Source: Marisa cornuarietis (lineage: Eukaryota > Mollusca > Gastropoda > Architaenioglossa > Ampullariidae). From it: DNA of 64,000 bases. The position numbers and the translations under genes were made by a program. The stretch covers positions 55,833 through 119,832 of the forward strand of contig SMMW01000580.1 in NCBI GenBank assembly GCA_004794655.1. Direction: 5' to 3'. Each line of letters opens with the position of its first letter. Position 1 is the stretch's first letter. The notes below the pieces were generated by a model, which searched no databases, was not told the DNA's origin, and worked only from the letters and a program-made list of their open reading frames with translations. This document shows positions 11,886 to 22,123 of this stretch, one piece after another.

Positions 11886-12406
11886 GCCACAGTTACAGAG
11901 TAATGTAATGCAGCTATATATATATATATAAAGAGAGAGAGAGCGATCTGTGGTTGGATAGTAAGACACCAGGGCTCCTATACATCACCAGACTCAGACT
12001 TGATACAGCTGAAACTACTCTGGGCTTGATGTGATGTGTAAATGCCCCCTGGTTGCGGAAGTTTGCTGGGAGGAGGGGCATTTCAGTGTAATTGCAGGCT
12101 CTCCTGTACTTCAACACTTTCTTCGATCATCGGCCGAACTTAAGCGTACGTCGATTTTCTTTTAGAAAAGAGCCTCGATTATCTTCTCGTTCTAGGGTTA
12201 AAGGTCAGCTCTGGCGAGCGCAGAAATGGCTGGTGGTGCTGCTCGTTTCCCACCTTGTATTATGCAGGTTATTTATAGTTCTTGTCTAGAAGAAAGGCCT
12301 CCAGGTTTTTCTTAAGTTCTGTGTCTGACAAGCTGCTGTTGCTGCTACTGACTTTCGTCATTGTCATTCATTTCGACACAAGGGTCGACTGCCGCGAGGC
12401 CATCTA
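11886..12406. other. Intergenic DNA, no gene seen
   Basis: Contains an (AT)n/(AG)n microsatellite at about 11915-11943. Short open frames lack domains. Confidence 0.55.
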
Positions 12407-13435
12407 CACCAGCCAACTGATTGTCACAAGGCAGTCTACACTAACTGTTATCAGGCAGTCTACACCAGCTAGCTGTTATCAGGCAGTCTACACTAACTGT
12501 TATCATGCAGTCTACACTAGCTAATTTTCACGAGACAGTCTACACCAGCTAACTGTTATCAGGCAGTCTACACCAACTAACTGTTATCAGGCAGTCTACA
12601 CCAACTAACTGTTATCATGCAGTCTACACTAGCTAATTGTCACGAAACAGTCTACACCAGCTAACAGCTATCAGGCAGTCTACACCAACTAACTGTTATC
12701 ATGCAGTCTACACTACCTAATTGTCACGAGACAGTCTACACCAGCTAACTGTTATCAGGCAGTCTACACTAACTGTTATCAGGCAGTCTACACTAACTGT
12801 TATCAGGCAGTCTACACTAACTGTTATCAGGCAGTCTACACTGTTATCATGCAGTCTACACTGTTATCATGCAGTCTACACTAACTGTTATCAGGCAGTC
12901 TACACTGTTATCATGCAGTCTGCACTAACTGTTATCAGGCAGTCTACACTAGCTAACTGTTATCATGCAGTCTACACTAACTGTTATCAGGCAGTCTACA
13001 CCAGCTAACTGTTATCATGCAGTCTACACTAACTGTTATCAGGCAGTCTACACTAACTGTTATCAGGCAGTCTACACTAACTGTTATCATGCAGTCTACA
13101 CTAACTGTTATCAGGCAATCTACACTAACTGTTATCAGGCAGTCTACACTAACTGTTATCAGGCAGTCTACACTAACTGTTATCAGGCAGTCTACACTAA
13201 CTGTTATCATGCAGTCTACACTAACTGTTATCAGGCAATCTACACTAACTGTTATCAGGCAGTCTACACTAACTGTTATCAGGCAGTCTACACTAACTGT
13301 TATCAGGCAGTCTACACTAGCTAATTGTCACGAGACAGTCTACACCAGCTAACTGTTTTCATGCAGTCTACACCAGCTAATTGATTGTCAAGAGGCAGTC
13401 TTCACCAGGCAGTCTACACTAACTGTTATCCAGAC
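12407..13435. repeat. Minisatellite, 24-bp unit with 27-28-bp variants, about 40 copies
   Basis: The core unit is CAGTCTACACTAACTGTTATCAGG (24 bp, written only here). It is tandemly repeated for about 1 kb, with variants carrying CAGCTAACTG and a divergent TTGTCACGAGA version. Because 24 bp is eight codons, the array is open in several frames (for example 12965-13324 and 13017-13352 plus, 12977-13210 minus). These peptides are artefacts of periodicity. Two stray copies recur at about 13660-13710. Confidence 0.95.
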
Positions 13436-13657
13436 AGACCCGGGAGGAGATGAGAGAACACGGGATGCGGGAGGGGTGGGTGGGGAAGGTTTCGGAACCT
13501 GCAACACAGACCCTCTTTTATGCCGCAACCGCATGCGTCTCTTGTTTTCGCAACTGAATTCTGGAACGTTTTAGGTGCGTGGGTAGTGGCGGGAAGAAGC
13601 CAGGACAGAAAGGTGAAAGAGACGTACCGCGTGACTGGTAAATTGTGAGAAATAATT
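13432..13657. repeat. Dispersed repeat block, copy A (about 226 bp)
   Basis: From AGACAGACCCGGGAGG to GTGAGAAATAATT this block is nearly identical to 19566-19785. Differences are scattered substitutions and a small indel near GCCGCAACCGCATGCG. It has no recognised coding content. Both copies lie in the same orientation about 6.1 kb apart. Confidence 0.9.
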
Positions 13658-13857
13658 AACTATTATCAGGCAGTCTACACTAACTGTTATCAGGCAGTCT
13701 TCACCAGCTAACTGACTGTCACGAGGCAATGTACACCAGTATGTCTGACACAGCCAGGCAATTGACGCCAGTTCCTTATATGCGACAGACGCACAGAATG
13801 GAAAAGCCACGTCTGCTCTGTGGCGCAAGCAGACTACAGTTCTTAACATGGCAGACA

Positions 13858-14990
13858 CTATAATAATAATAGTGAAGATGTTTATAGCGCATATTCACAC
13901 TCGTAGAGAGTATGCTCTTAGCGCTTAAAACGGGGAAGAGACGTGGACTAAGTAGATACAGAACACAGGGGACGAAAGAAAACGACAGTACTGACAAAAA
14001 CAGATAACAAAAGGCATCAAGTAACAGGAACAGAGAAAAATAGTGATGGGTAAAGTAGCAAGAGGGAAGGGGGGGTAAGGACTAGCATTGTGGACTAGGA
14101 GTAGTGCTCAAGGAAGAGGTGCGTTTTCAGTGCAGATTTGAAGGATTCAATTGTAGGAAGGTGGCGGATATGGAGAGGAAGAGAGTTCCATTGTTTTGCA
14201 GCACAGTAGCCAAAAGTCCTGTGACCATATGTTGTTGTTCTGGTGACAGGAACAGTCAGAGTACGGTTGTCAGAGGAAGAGCGGAGTTGTCTGGCCGGAG
14301 AGTAAGGGATGAGAAGTTCAGAGAAATAGTCAGGACAGGAGCCAGCAAAGAAATTAAAACACAGCACAGTTTGTACTGGATGCGAGAACGGACGGGTAGC
14401 CAGTGTAGAAAACGAAGGAGAGGTGTGACATGGTCCCGTTTCCTTGCTCTAAGTACCAGACGTGCAGCGGAGTTCTGTACTCTCTGGAGTTTCTGAATGA
14501 GGGATGAGGGGCAGCCTGCCAGCAAGGAGTTGCAGTAGTCAAGTCGTGAAAGAACAAACGCACAGACAAGAGTGTTGGTGGCACGTGTAGAGAGAAAGTG
14601 ACGGATGGCACTGATCTTACGGAGCTCATAGTAGGCAGACTGACAGACAGCTGTAACATGTTTATCAAGGGTCATGTCTGCGGTGACAATAAATCCCAGA
14701 TTCCTAACGGATGACGTGAAGGTGATGTTGCTGTCGCCCACCTTGATGTGATTGGGCAGACTGACTAGTGAAGGTTGATGTCTTCTTCTATGGCACAAGA
14801 GGGCTTCCGTTTTATCATCATTTAGTTTAAGCTTGTTTTTCACCATCCAGCCCTTGACATCACTAATACAAGCTTCTAGAGAGCTAATAGCAGAGTGAGA
14901 CTCAGCCAGTGGAATAGAACAGTAAAGCTGCGTGTCATCTGCATAGGACTGATGAGACACCTGGTGAGACCGAAGACACTAGATGAAGAT
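13858..14990 (-). mobile_element. 5'-truncated LINE with RT C-terminus (L2/CR1-like)
   Basis: On the minus strand the fragment starts at the reverse-transcriptase catalytic motif (SYADDTQLYCS) and continues through NKLKLNDDKTEALL. It then carries the conserved block LSRLDYCNSLLAGCP...LQRVQNSAARLV and FLHWLPV. One frameshift near 14340 moves into the 14095-14367 frame, which holds ARQLRSSSDN, the FGYCAAKQWNSLP block and a proper C-terminus. A 3' tail with GCGCTATAAA and (ATT)n ends near 13858. Everything upstream of the YADD motif is missing. The SRLDYCNSLL and AAKQWNSLP wording is typical of L2/CR1-group elements. Confidence 0.85.
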
Positions 14991-15820
14991 GGCAGGCACA
15001 CTGTGGATGAATGAACAATAAATAAATAACTTGTTACTGGGGGTCCACTAGCTGTTTCACGTAGAAGTAACAGTAGCGGAAAGATTCAACCACTTCGGCC
15101 ACTTTCTTGGACTTCAGCATTTGGAGTGAGCATATGAAATAGTTTTTATTTCTTCCTTAATTCAGCATCTCAGCAAACTTTCTAATGAAACTTGTATGAG
15201 AGACGTAGCGTAGATGTTTGATATTTCAACACGCTTCAAAACTGAGACTTGTGCAATCTTAATCGCCATGGTAGTGGTTCGAGGACGTGGTCCTGTTGTC
15301 ACGTGTCCAGGGGATAACCCCGGACGTAGCTACAAAGTATTACATATATATATATATATCCATTGTCGACACCTGCTAGCGCTGGTCAACCCGTCAACTG
15401 TCGACAAACATCCGGGTGTACAGACGCTGACTTTGCCTCCTGCCATTAGGACGTCACACCTGTAAAATTGGGTGGGTGCTGGGAATCACTATTCCTCACC
15501 TGGGGACAGACGAGGCTCGGTTCTGAATCTTTGCCTCCCTCCTCCATCCCATGCTGTCTCACCAGTTTATGACTTTCGTGATCAATGAATCACGTGATTG
15601 TCTTGCCACGTTTCCTTGTCATCTCTTACCTGTGGTTTGTCTGAGTGTGTGCATGTATGTATGCATGAGTAGAGTTCACATTCCGCATGCAGCCACGCGC
15701 AAATGGTGTGTTCCTGGTGAACCGTGACTTTCCCTATTGTGCATGCTTTCCAGAACCACATGTGTTGTGAATACACTGACTTCTCTCACCAACAACAGGG
15801 AGTGTCAGGAGGTCCCCCAA
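14991..15820. other. Intergenic DNA, no gene seen
   Basis: No exon or element could be recognised apart from a short (AT)n run near 15344-15358. Confidence 0.5.
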
Positions 15821-15979
15821 ATTAAAGGGCTTCGCCCACGAGCAGCAACGCCACTGGATCTGGGGCGCCAAGAGGGGAATTTTCTCTACTTTCTCTCTCT
15901 AGCTACAGAACGCGCTCTGAATTCCCCTCTTGGCGCCCCAGATCCAGTGGCGTTGCTGCTCGTGGGCGAAGTCCTTAAT
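15821..15979. repeat. Foldback/MITE-like inverted repeat, about 60-bp arms
   Basis: The left arm (15821-15882) and right arm (15920-15979) are near-perfect reverse complements over about 60 bp, around a 37-nt spacer. Arms contain CGAGCAGCAACGCCACTGG and GGGGCGCCAAGAGGGGAATT. The flanks are themselves an imperfect direct repeat (ACTTCTCTCAC...CAGGAGGT.CCCC) on both sides. This is consistent with insertion into, or duplication of, a short host segment. No ORF is present. Confidence 0.85.
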
Positions 15980-16699
15980 AACCAACTTCTCTCACAATGA
16001 GCACGAAATGAGCTGCAGGAGGTGCCCCCCCCCCAATAAACTGACATCCTGCTCAAAGAGTCAGCAAGGATTCAGACAAAGGAACTCACGGGAATAAACC
16101 GACACAAACATCACAAACATCTAAAAGTCTCAGGTGACACCAACATCAGTCGTGTGCAGGGACGTGCAGGGCGCATGTCATGCAGGTGTGTGTGTGTGTG
16201 TGTCCGTGCTGTAGTCTGACAAGCAGTGCTGCCAAGTTGTGTCTACAAGCCTCTCTGTACACGTCACTCAGGGACATTGGTTTGGTGCCCTACCCCCGAT
16301 GTTTAGGAGACAGATGTTGCATAAAGTTTGTGTTTGCTGTGCGGCCTTCAATCTCTCAAGTTTTGTTTTGTCTGTCTCAGCTCACAACACTGTGGACGTG
16401 GTAAAACCGCTTCACCCCAAACCACACCCGTGATTATTACTTTCAAAAGACCCTCTCGTTTAGAGTAAAAATTGGATCGGCTGCTCGGGGCTCAGCAACG
16501 CACGCTGGTTTCCAAGCCCTTCGCGACACCAGAGTCATTAACACGATATCCCTTTATTTCCCAGTGGTGTTCGCCTCTGTTTAATGCCGTTTGGTGAATC
16601 AGTAGACTAAAAATATATAAATAATTATGAAGTGACTCCAATGACTTATTTCCTTACTCAGCATCGTTGGCAAACTTTTTCGCTCGGGTCCTCCCAACC

Positions 16700-16880
16700 C
16701 GCTTTAACTGCCAGATCATGTCCACCAGGAGTCACAGTGCGGCTTCCGAGCTGACAGACCCACGGTGGACCTGATCTCCCTTTCGTCAACTTCAGGAGAA
16801 ATGCAGGAGACAGCAGATGCTACTGTACCTCGCCTTCATCGACCATCTGACCAAAGACAGCATGACGATTGACGAGTCTT
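16700..16880 (+). pseudogene. Decayed LINE reverse-transcriptase fragment
   Basis: One frame reads ESQCGFRADRPTVDLI, matching the RT segment that precedes catalytic motif A in many LINEs. A second frame continues RQLQEKCRRQQ...LYLAFID, the motif A region, so at least one frameshift lies near 16785. The rest of the RT is absent. It is an old remnant. Confidence 0.75.
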
Positions 16881-17829
16881 GACGAGCCAGAAGATGTGGA
16901 CTGAACTCGCTGGCACGCTTTTGGAAGTGGGTCAAGGCCGTAAGACAATCGTGCCGGTCTTTGAATGGTTTCATCTAACGTGCCTTAATGTTCCCTTTTA
17001 ATGAGCACACACATTTTATGTCAATCGCAAGTAGCCCCCAACATTGTTATGTGTTATGGACCTTCTGGGCGTTGCCTCAGATTCTTACTCTATCATCCAC
17101 TGTCGTCACACACATACATGCAGGAGGAGCTGCACCCAGAAAGACGTCCCACGCATGACTGGACCAGAAAGACTGACGTCCACACGTGCATAGTACAGGC
17201 TTGAGTTAGAAATAGCAAGCTGCTATCTTCCCAGCCTACCTTATGCAACTGATAACAAGAGGTTTGGGAAGAAAAGCGGGCAAGCTATGGTGGACATCAC
17301 TCTTTACCTCCTCCACCACGAGAGAAAAAAAAGGCTGCGAGGTTAGTGCGGACTCGTTCTCCAGCGATCGAAACGCTACGGCGAGAACTTTTTTTTTTAA
17401 ACCTGTGCACGCCTTGCTGTCTTGTAGTCACCAAAACACGCTCACATCAAAGCAAAGGCGCCCATTTGTAAGAAAACACAAAATGCAGTTTGATGAGCAG
17501 GCGCAGACAAAATATGAGGCTCTAACCTTCTTGGCATGCTACAGTCCAGTCGCTTTGTTGGGTGTTTTATATTTGAAGGCATGATGTAAAAACAATAAAG
17601 ATCACTTTATTGTGCACTGGAACTAAAAACACGCAATAAAGAAACAACTTGGTTACAAGGCTAGGAGCTGAGGCAAACACCGACAGGACCAAAGTGATCA
17701 TGTAAACATGGGAACAGACAGCGAGAGCAAGAACAGCAACAGCAAAAACCCTGTAGACAGAGCGACAACATCAACAGTCAACAACAGTTAGCGGTGTGTG
17801 AGTCTGTGAGCTCCAGTGACACGTGACTG

Positions 17830-18010
17830 TCCACCACTGTGTCAACGTCTCAGGCCGGACAAGTGCCGAGCAGAGCTCAACTCAAATCGTAATCGTGAGT
17901 ACTCCACGTTCCTGGAGAAAAAGACATCCAAGGAAAGACAACTACTAGAGTTGAGGAAACACAAACACCTTGAAAATAAAGCAAGAGTAGAAGACAAAAT
18001 AAGAAAATAA
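17830..18010 (+). other. Possible lone exon or gene fragment, charged coiled-coil type
   Basis: The frame ending at TAA 18010 contains AELNSNRNREYSTFLEKK, followed by a Lys/Arg/Glu-rich helical stretch. It follows a good acceptor-like sequence (CAACGTCTCAG at about 17855). The ELN.xRNxEYxxFL pattern reminds me of centrosome and spindle-pole associated protein 1 (CSPP1) repeats. No partner exons were found and it ends within 60 residues. It may be chance, a pseudo-exon or a fragment. Confidence 0.25.
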
Positions 18011-19565
18011 TGTAACTCTGAGGGTAAGCAACCTCGATGAGTTAGAGACAGTCGTCCAAAAAGGGAAAAAGGAACGCAAATCCCAACCCGAAATACCCGA
18101 TTGTTTCACCCGACAGCAGATGATGAACGGAAGTAACCTGGTGTGAACGAGGCTCTGTGCGCAGAGACCTCTGACCTGTGTTCACCTCCTGCACAAGGCG
18201 CAGCCAGGAACTTACAGCAACGCTATTCTAACAGTGTGCGCGTGTGCTTACTTGCTGTTGTGGGTGTGTGTGTGTTTGGGTGTGTGCTTACTTGTTGTTG
18301 TGGGTGCTGTTACATCAACAGTCAAGCCCACCTCACTGACGTGTCTCACTTTGCTGACATGAATCACACGACCTTTCACAGCTCACCTTGTCTAGACTCC
18401 AGGCGGTAAAACAAAACGAGTCATGACACAAAACTCTCTCCCCCCCCCCCACTCTAACAAAACTTCATCACAAGACTAATAACACGCAGCGCCCCCCTGT
18501 CAGCAGTGTTGTAGACAAGGCAAGTGTTGGCTGCTACTACTGTCAGGTCATTATATGTGTGTGTGTCTTTGTAAACACGTGCTGTGTGAATAAGAAATAG
18601 CAAAGATAATATCTGTTCCAAACCAAACTTACACAATAGTATTGCACGTGTGGAATGTTCATGTAGCACACCCCAGGGCTAAGGTTGTATGTGAGGTCTC
18701 AAAAATAAGTTTTAAATTCACCGATCTCACGAGCAAGTCGACTTTGCTAAGTCTTGTCTTACTAGTCGACTTACCACTTGAGATGCTGACTTGAGACTCA
18801 TTGTCAAGACCTCACACACACACACACGCGCGCGCACGCGCACGTGCACACACACAGCAGCCAACAACGAGTTTCACAAGTTAAAACGAAAAACTTGGAC
18901 TCAACAAGTCCGTCTTACATCAACCACCCAGCTATATATATATATCCTTACTCAATCAGGATTCTCATAACTGATAACTACTGCTGGTCTCCAAGTGAGC
19001 TGGTGCTGCTGACATTCACTTCCAGAGTTAGTTCCAAAGCATTAAGTCAAAATTATGAAAGAAATTTAAACTCAAATATTGGTACTGTTTGTATTTCAGC
19101 GGTATCATTTTATTCTGATGTTTCTGTTATTCTGAGGTATTATATATATATATATCTTGCTAGTTTTACACTGGTATTGCTATTCCTTACAGTGATATCG
19201 AACTATCCTTGTCATGTAGATAATAGTGTCTTACCGAAGTAACTATGTTAATGAAATGAATATTGCGAAGGTTAACGGCACTTCTTATCTCTGGCCTTTA
19301 TCAGAATGGCAACGCCACCAAGCCCAAGTGAGCTGATGGGGGAGCCACGAGTGCCAGCCGACAGCCAAGCACCTGGACTCTCCGCCAGACCGTTCTGCCC
19401 GCACCCTGACGAAGGACAGGTGCATCGTTTACCTGTGATGAAAGAGCGTGAGGCAGGGAGAGCCCTGGCCGCCACTGATCAGGCGCAGCTTCACACAGCT
19501 TCCCCTTGTCTAAGCCCGCTACAAGCAACAAAGGGGGCCGGGTGGAGGGTAGCGACTGATGAGGT
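18011..19565. other. Intergenic DNA, no gene seen
   Basis: Contains CA/CG alternation at about 18805-18855 and several short TATATA runs. A GC-rich open frame at 19306-19587 has no recognisable domain and runs into dispersed repeat copy B, so I do not call it a gene. Confidence 0.5.
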
Positions 19566-19785
19566 AGACAGACCCGGGAGGAGATGAGAGAACACGGGAT
19601 GCGGGAGGGGTGGGTGGGGAAGGTTTCGGAACCTGTAACACAGACCCTCTTTTATGCCGCATGCGTCTCTTGTTTTCGCAACTGAATTCTGGAAAATTTT
19701 AGGTGCGTGGGTAGTCGCAGGAAGAAGTCAGGACAGAAACGTGAAAGAGGCGTACCACGTGACTGATAAATTGTGAGAAATAATT
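19566..19785. repeat. Dispersed repeat block, copy B (about 220 bp)
   Basis: Second copy of the block at 13432-13657. Here it is not flanked by the 24-bp minisatellite, so the block itself rather than the satellite was the unit that moved or duplicated. Confidence 0.9.
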
Positions 19786-22123
19786 TCTGCAGAATAACAG
19801 AAAACAGAAGACTGGCTGTGAGCCGACAATGTGGTGGACACAATGACTGGCAAAACCTACGGCTGGTCGGTGGCAGGCGTCGACAATGACCGGAAGTACC
19901 GACAACGTAGTCGGTCAACACCGAGGCAGAGCTCAGCAGAGTTCAAGGGAGAAAAGACTGAACTTGTTTCTCGCAAAGTGAGGGTGAGACAGCTCCATAC
20001 AAGGCTTGAACTCAATACGCATGATGCTGCCATTCTCAGTGGAGAAGTCAACAAAAATACCTGAATGGAGCCGCGCTGCAAGCAGCTGAATCTTCTATCC
20101 TAGTATAGAAGAAGGAAGAGGAAGAAAACAATATCTTCAAAGTACAAGACAAAGAAACGAGAGAAGAAATAAAGAGATACATGTGTCCCAGAAAGTAAGA
20201 CAGCTACGTTTTTAAAGATGCTGACGCTGAGGGCAGTGCAGCAGGGCTCCTTGTTTATCAGCACATCCTCCAGCCCAGCATCATGCTTGTAGCTGGAGTT
20301 TAACATGATGAACTGGGCCATACACAGCATGATTATCACTGAGCGGGCACTACATTTATTTATTGATTACATCAACAAGGGACAGCAAAGCACCAAATAA
20401 CCCTTTGGTGATCAGACGTCTCTGGACATCAGCGTCACCCGCAGACCGAGACAGGGTGTGGAAATGTAGCCAAGCAGAGACTAGGGTTAATGACCAGGAC
20501 TCATGTCTTCATGTCTGACGCCTATGAAAGGATGCGTGAGTTTAACACTGCAGTCTAACGTATCAAATAAAATTATCCAAACGAGGCCAAGCTTCCTCCT
20601 TCAAACTTCAAAGTGTACAAGGCTCAAAGCAGCAAGTTTTTCTTTTCGTTTTGTGTCCGGTGTTTAGCCGACTGTCGATGGGATCATTTGATGCTTAGTA
20701 CTTATTTTTTCACGATTTTGACAGCGGATATGTACGTCCGTATGCATGAACGTTTGCAAGCAAAGAATTCATGATTTCACTATTTGCGTATAGTGACAAA
20801 ACTCTGACCTGCGGTGTCCACCCAAAGCTAGAAATGTTTGTTGCTATGAGATTGTCAGAATGCTGCAACATCTGTGTCATCATTGAATAAACTTATGACA
20901 GACTGAACATCACCAAAGAATCTGAAGAACTCGCTCGCTCTCTTTCAGTGAATTTGCAAGTGTGAAGTGTCGCCATTATCCTCACCAACTGTACGCCACT
21001 AACAGGTCACTTCATATCTGCTAACTCCCTTCAGCACGACTGTGACGGTAGCAACACTAGAGTTGTTGGGTACTTCTCGATTGTTGCTAGTACTATTCTG
21101 CTGGACACACTTTACTAACTGTACCGGTTATTTAGTATAGATATAGCACGAGAATTTTAGCAGCACTGCAATTTAGTTGCCACTGTAATGTTGCCAGCAT
21201 AATGAAGCTGCCAGCGCTATAAACTTGTCATCACTGCTTCTAGAGAATGCGGTGTGTTTGTAGGGGGGATGTGTGCTGGTTCATCTCAATTGTATACTAG
21301 CTAGTTAATAAAAACTGTCACTTGACGTGCCTTGTGTCTCACCTGTGTTTGACACCTATTTAATTAAGTCACTTGACGTGATTTTGTGTGAGCTACTCAG
21401 TAAAGATAAAGACAAGTACCCCCTTGTCTCCCCCACTCTCCCTCCCAATTCTCTTTGTGCTCGCGCACAGACATGTAATCGTCATCAGCGAGCTTTTCTC
21501 GGCTTTCTTCTGAGTCAGCAAGAGTCAAGTGTATAGGCCTCAGGTTTTTCCTAAAAGAATCCTTGTTTGTTAAGATTTCTGAGAATCGAGAACTGTTGGT
21601 GCTTTATCTTAAAGGTTCGTAAATTTCATCTGCTTGCTTGGTTGAGGCAGATCAGTTATAAATGCCAAAAAAATAAACAAAAAGTATTAACGCAAAGCAG
21701 AAATTAATTTTGTTCTTTCAGCCAGTATTCCAGAACAAAGCATTGAGCACCTTAATATTGATACCTGAACGAGGAACTGTTCTCCCTAGCGGCCTGGGGT
21801 GAGCAAGGAAGCTTCTCTGACCTCTGTGACCTGTCTGGGATCGTCCAAGTACCATTGGTAACCAATGGTTCTACTCCAGAGCTACCTGTCCTGCGGAATT
21901 TCTATAATCTTGGTGGAGAACAACAGCTCCGGCTGCCTTCCTGTATCTTCTTCTCCTTCACTTCATGACTTCATGGCATAGCGTTCTCCCAACTTCACTA
22001 CTCTCTCTCTCTCACACACCCACACACACACAGAGGCACGCATGTTTCTTTTCGTTAAAAAAAAGTCAGGTTTACTTTTGTGCCAAAACTCAGTTCATTC
22101 TCCCCGTTAACGCAGATCCATAT
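19786..22123. other. Intergenic DNA downstream of the FAM204A-like gene
   Basis: No exon could be supported. The 3' UTR of the minus-strand FAM204A-like gene should lie in the right-hand part, but I could not choose a poly(A) signal with confidence. Confidence 0.5.

Noticed and set aside
12407..13435. Repeat proteins of the QSTLTVIR and AVYTNCYQ type
   Set aside because: Eight-codon periodicity of a 24-bp satellite. Open in several frames on both strands.
19306..19587. 93-codon GC-rich frame
   Set aside because: No recognisable domain, and its end lies in dispersed repeat copy B.
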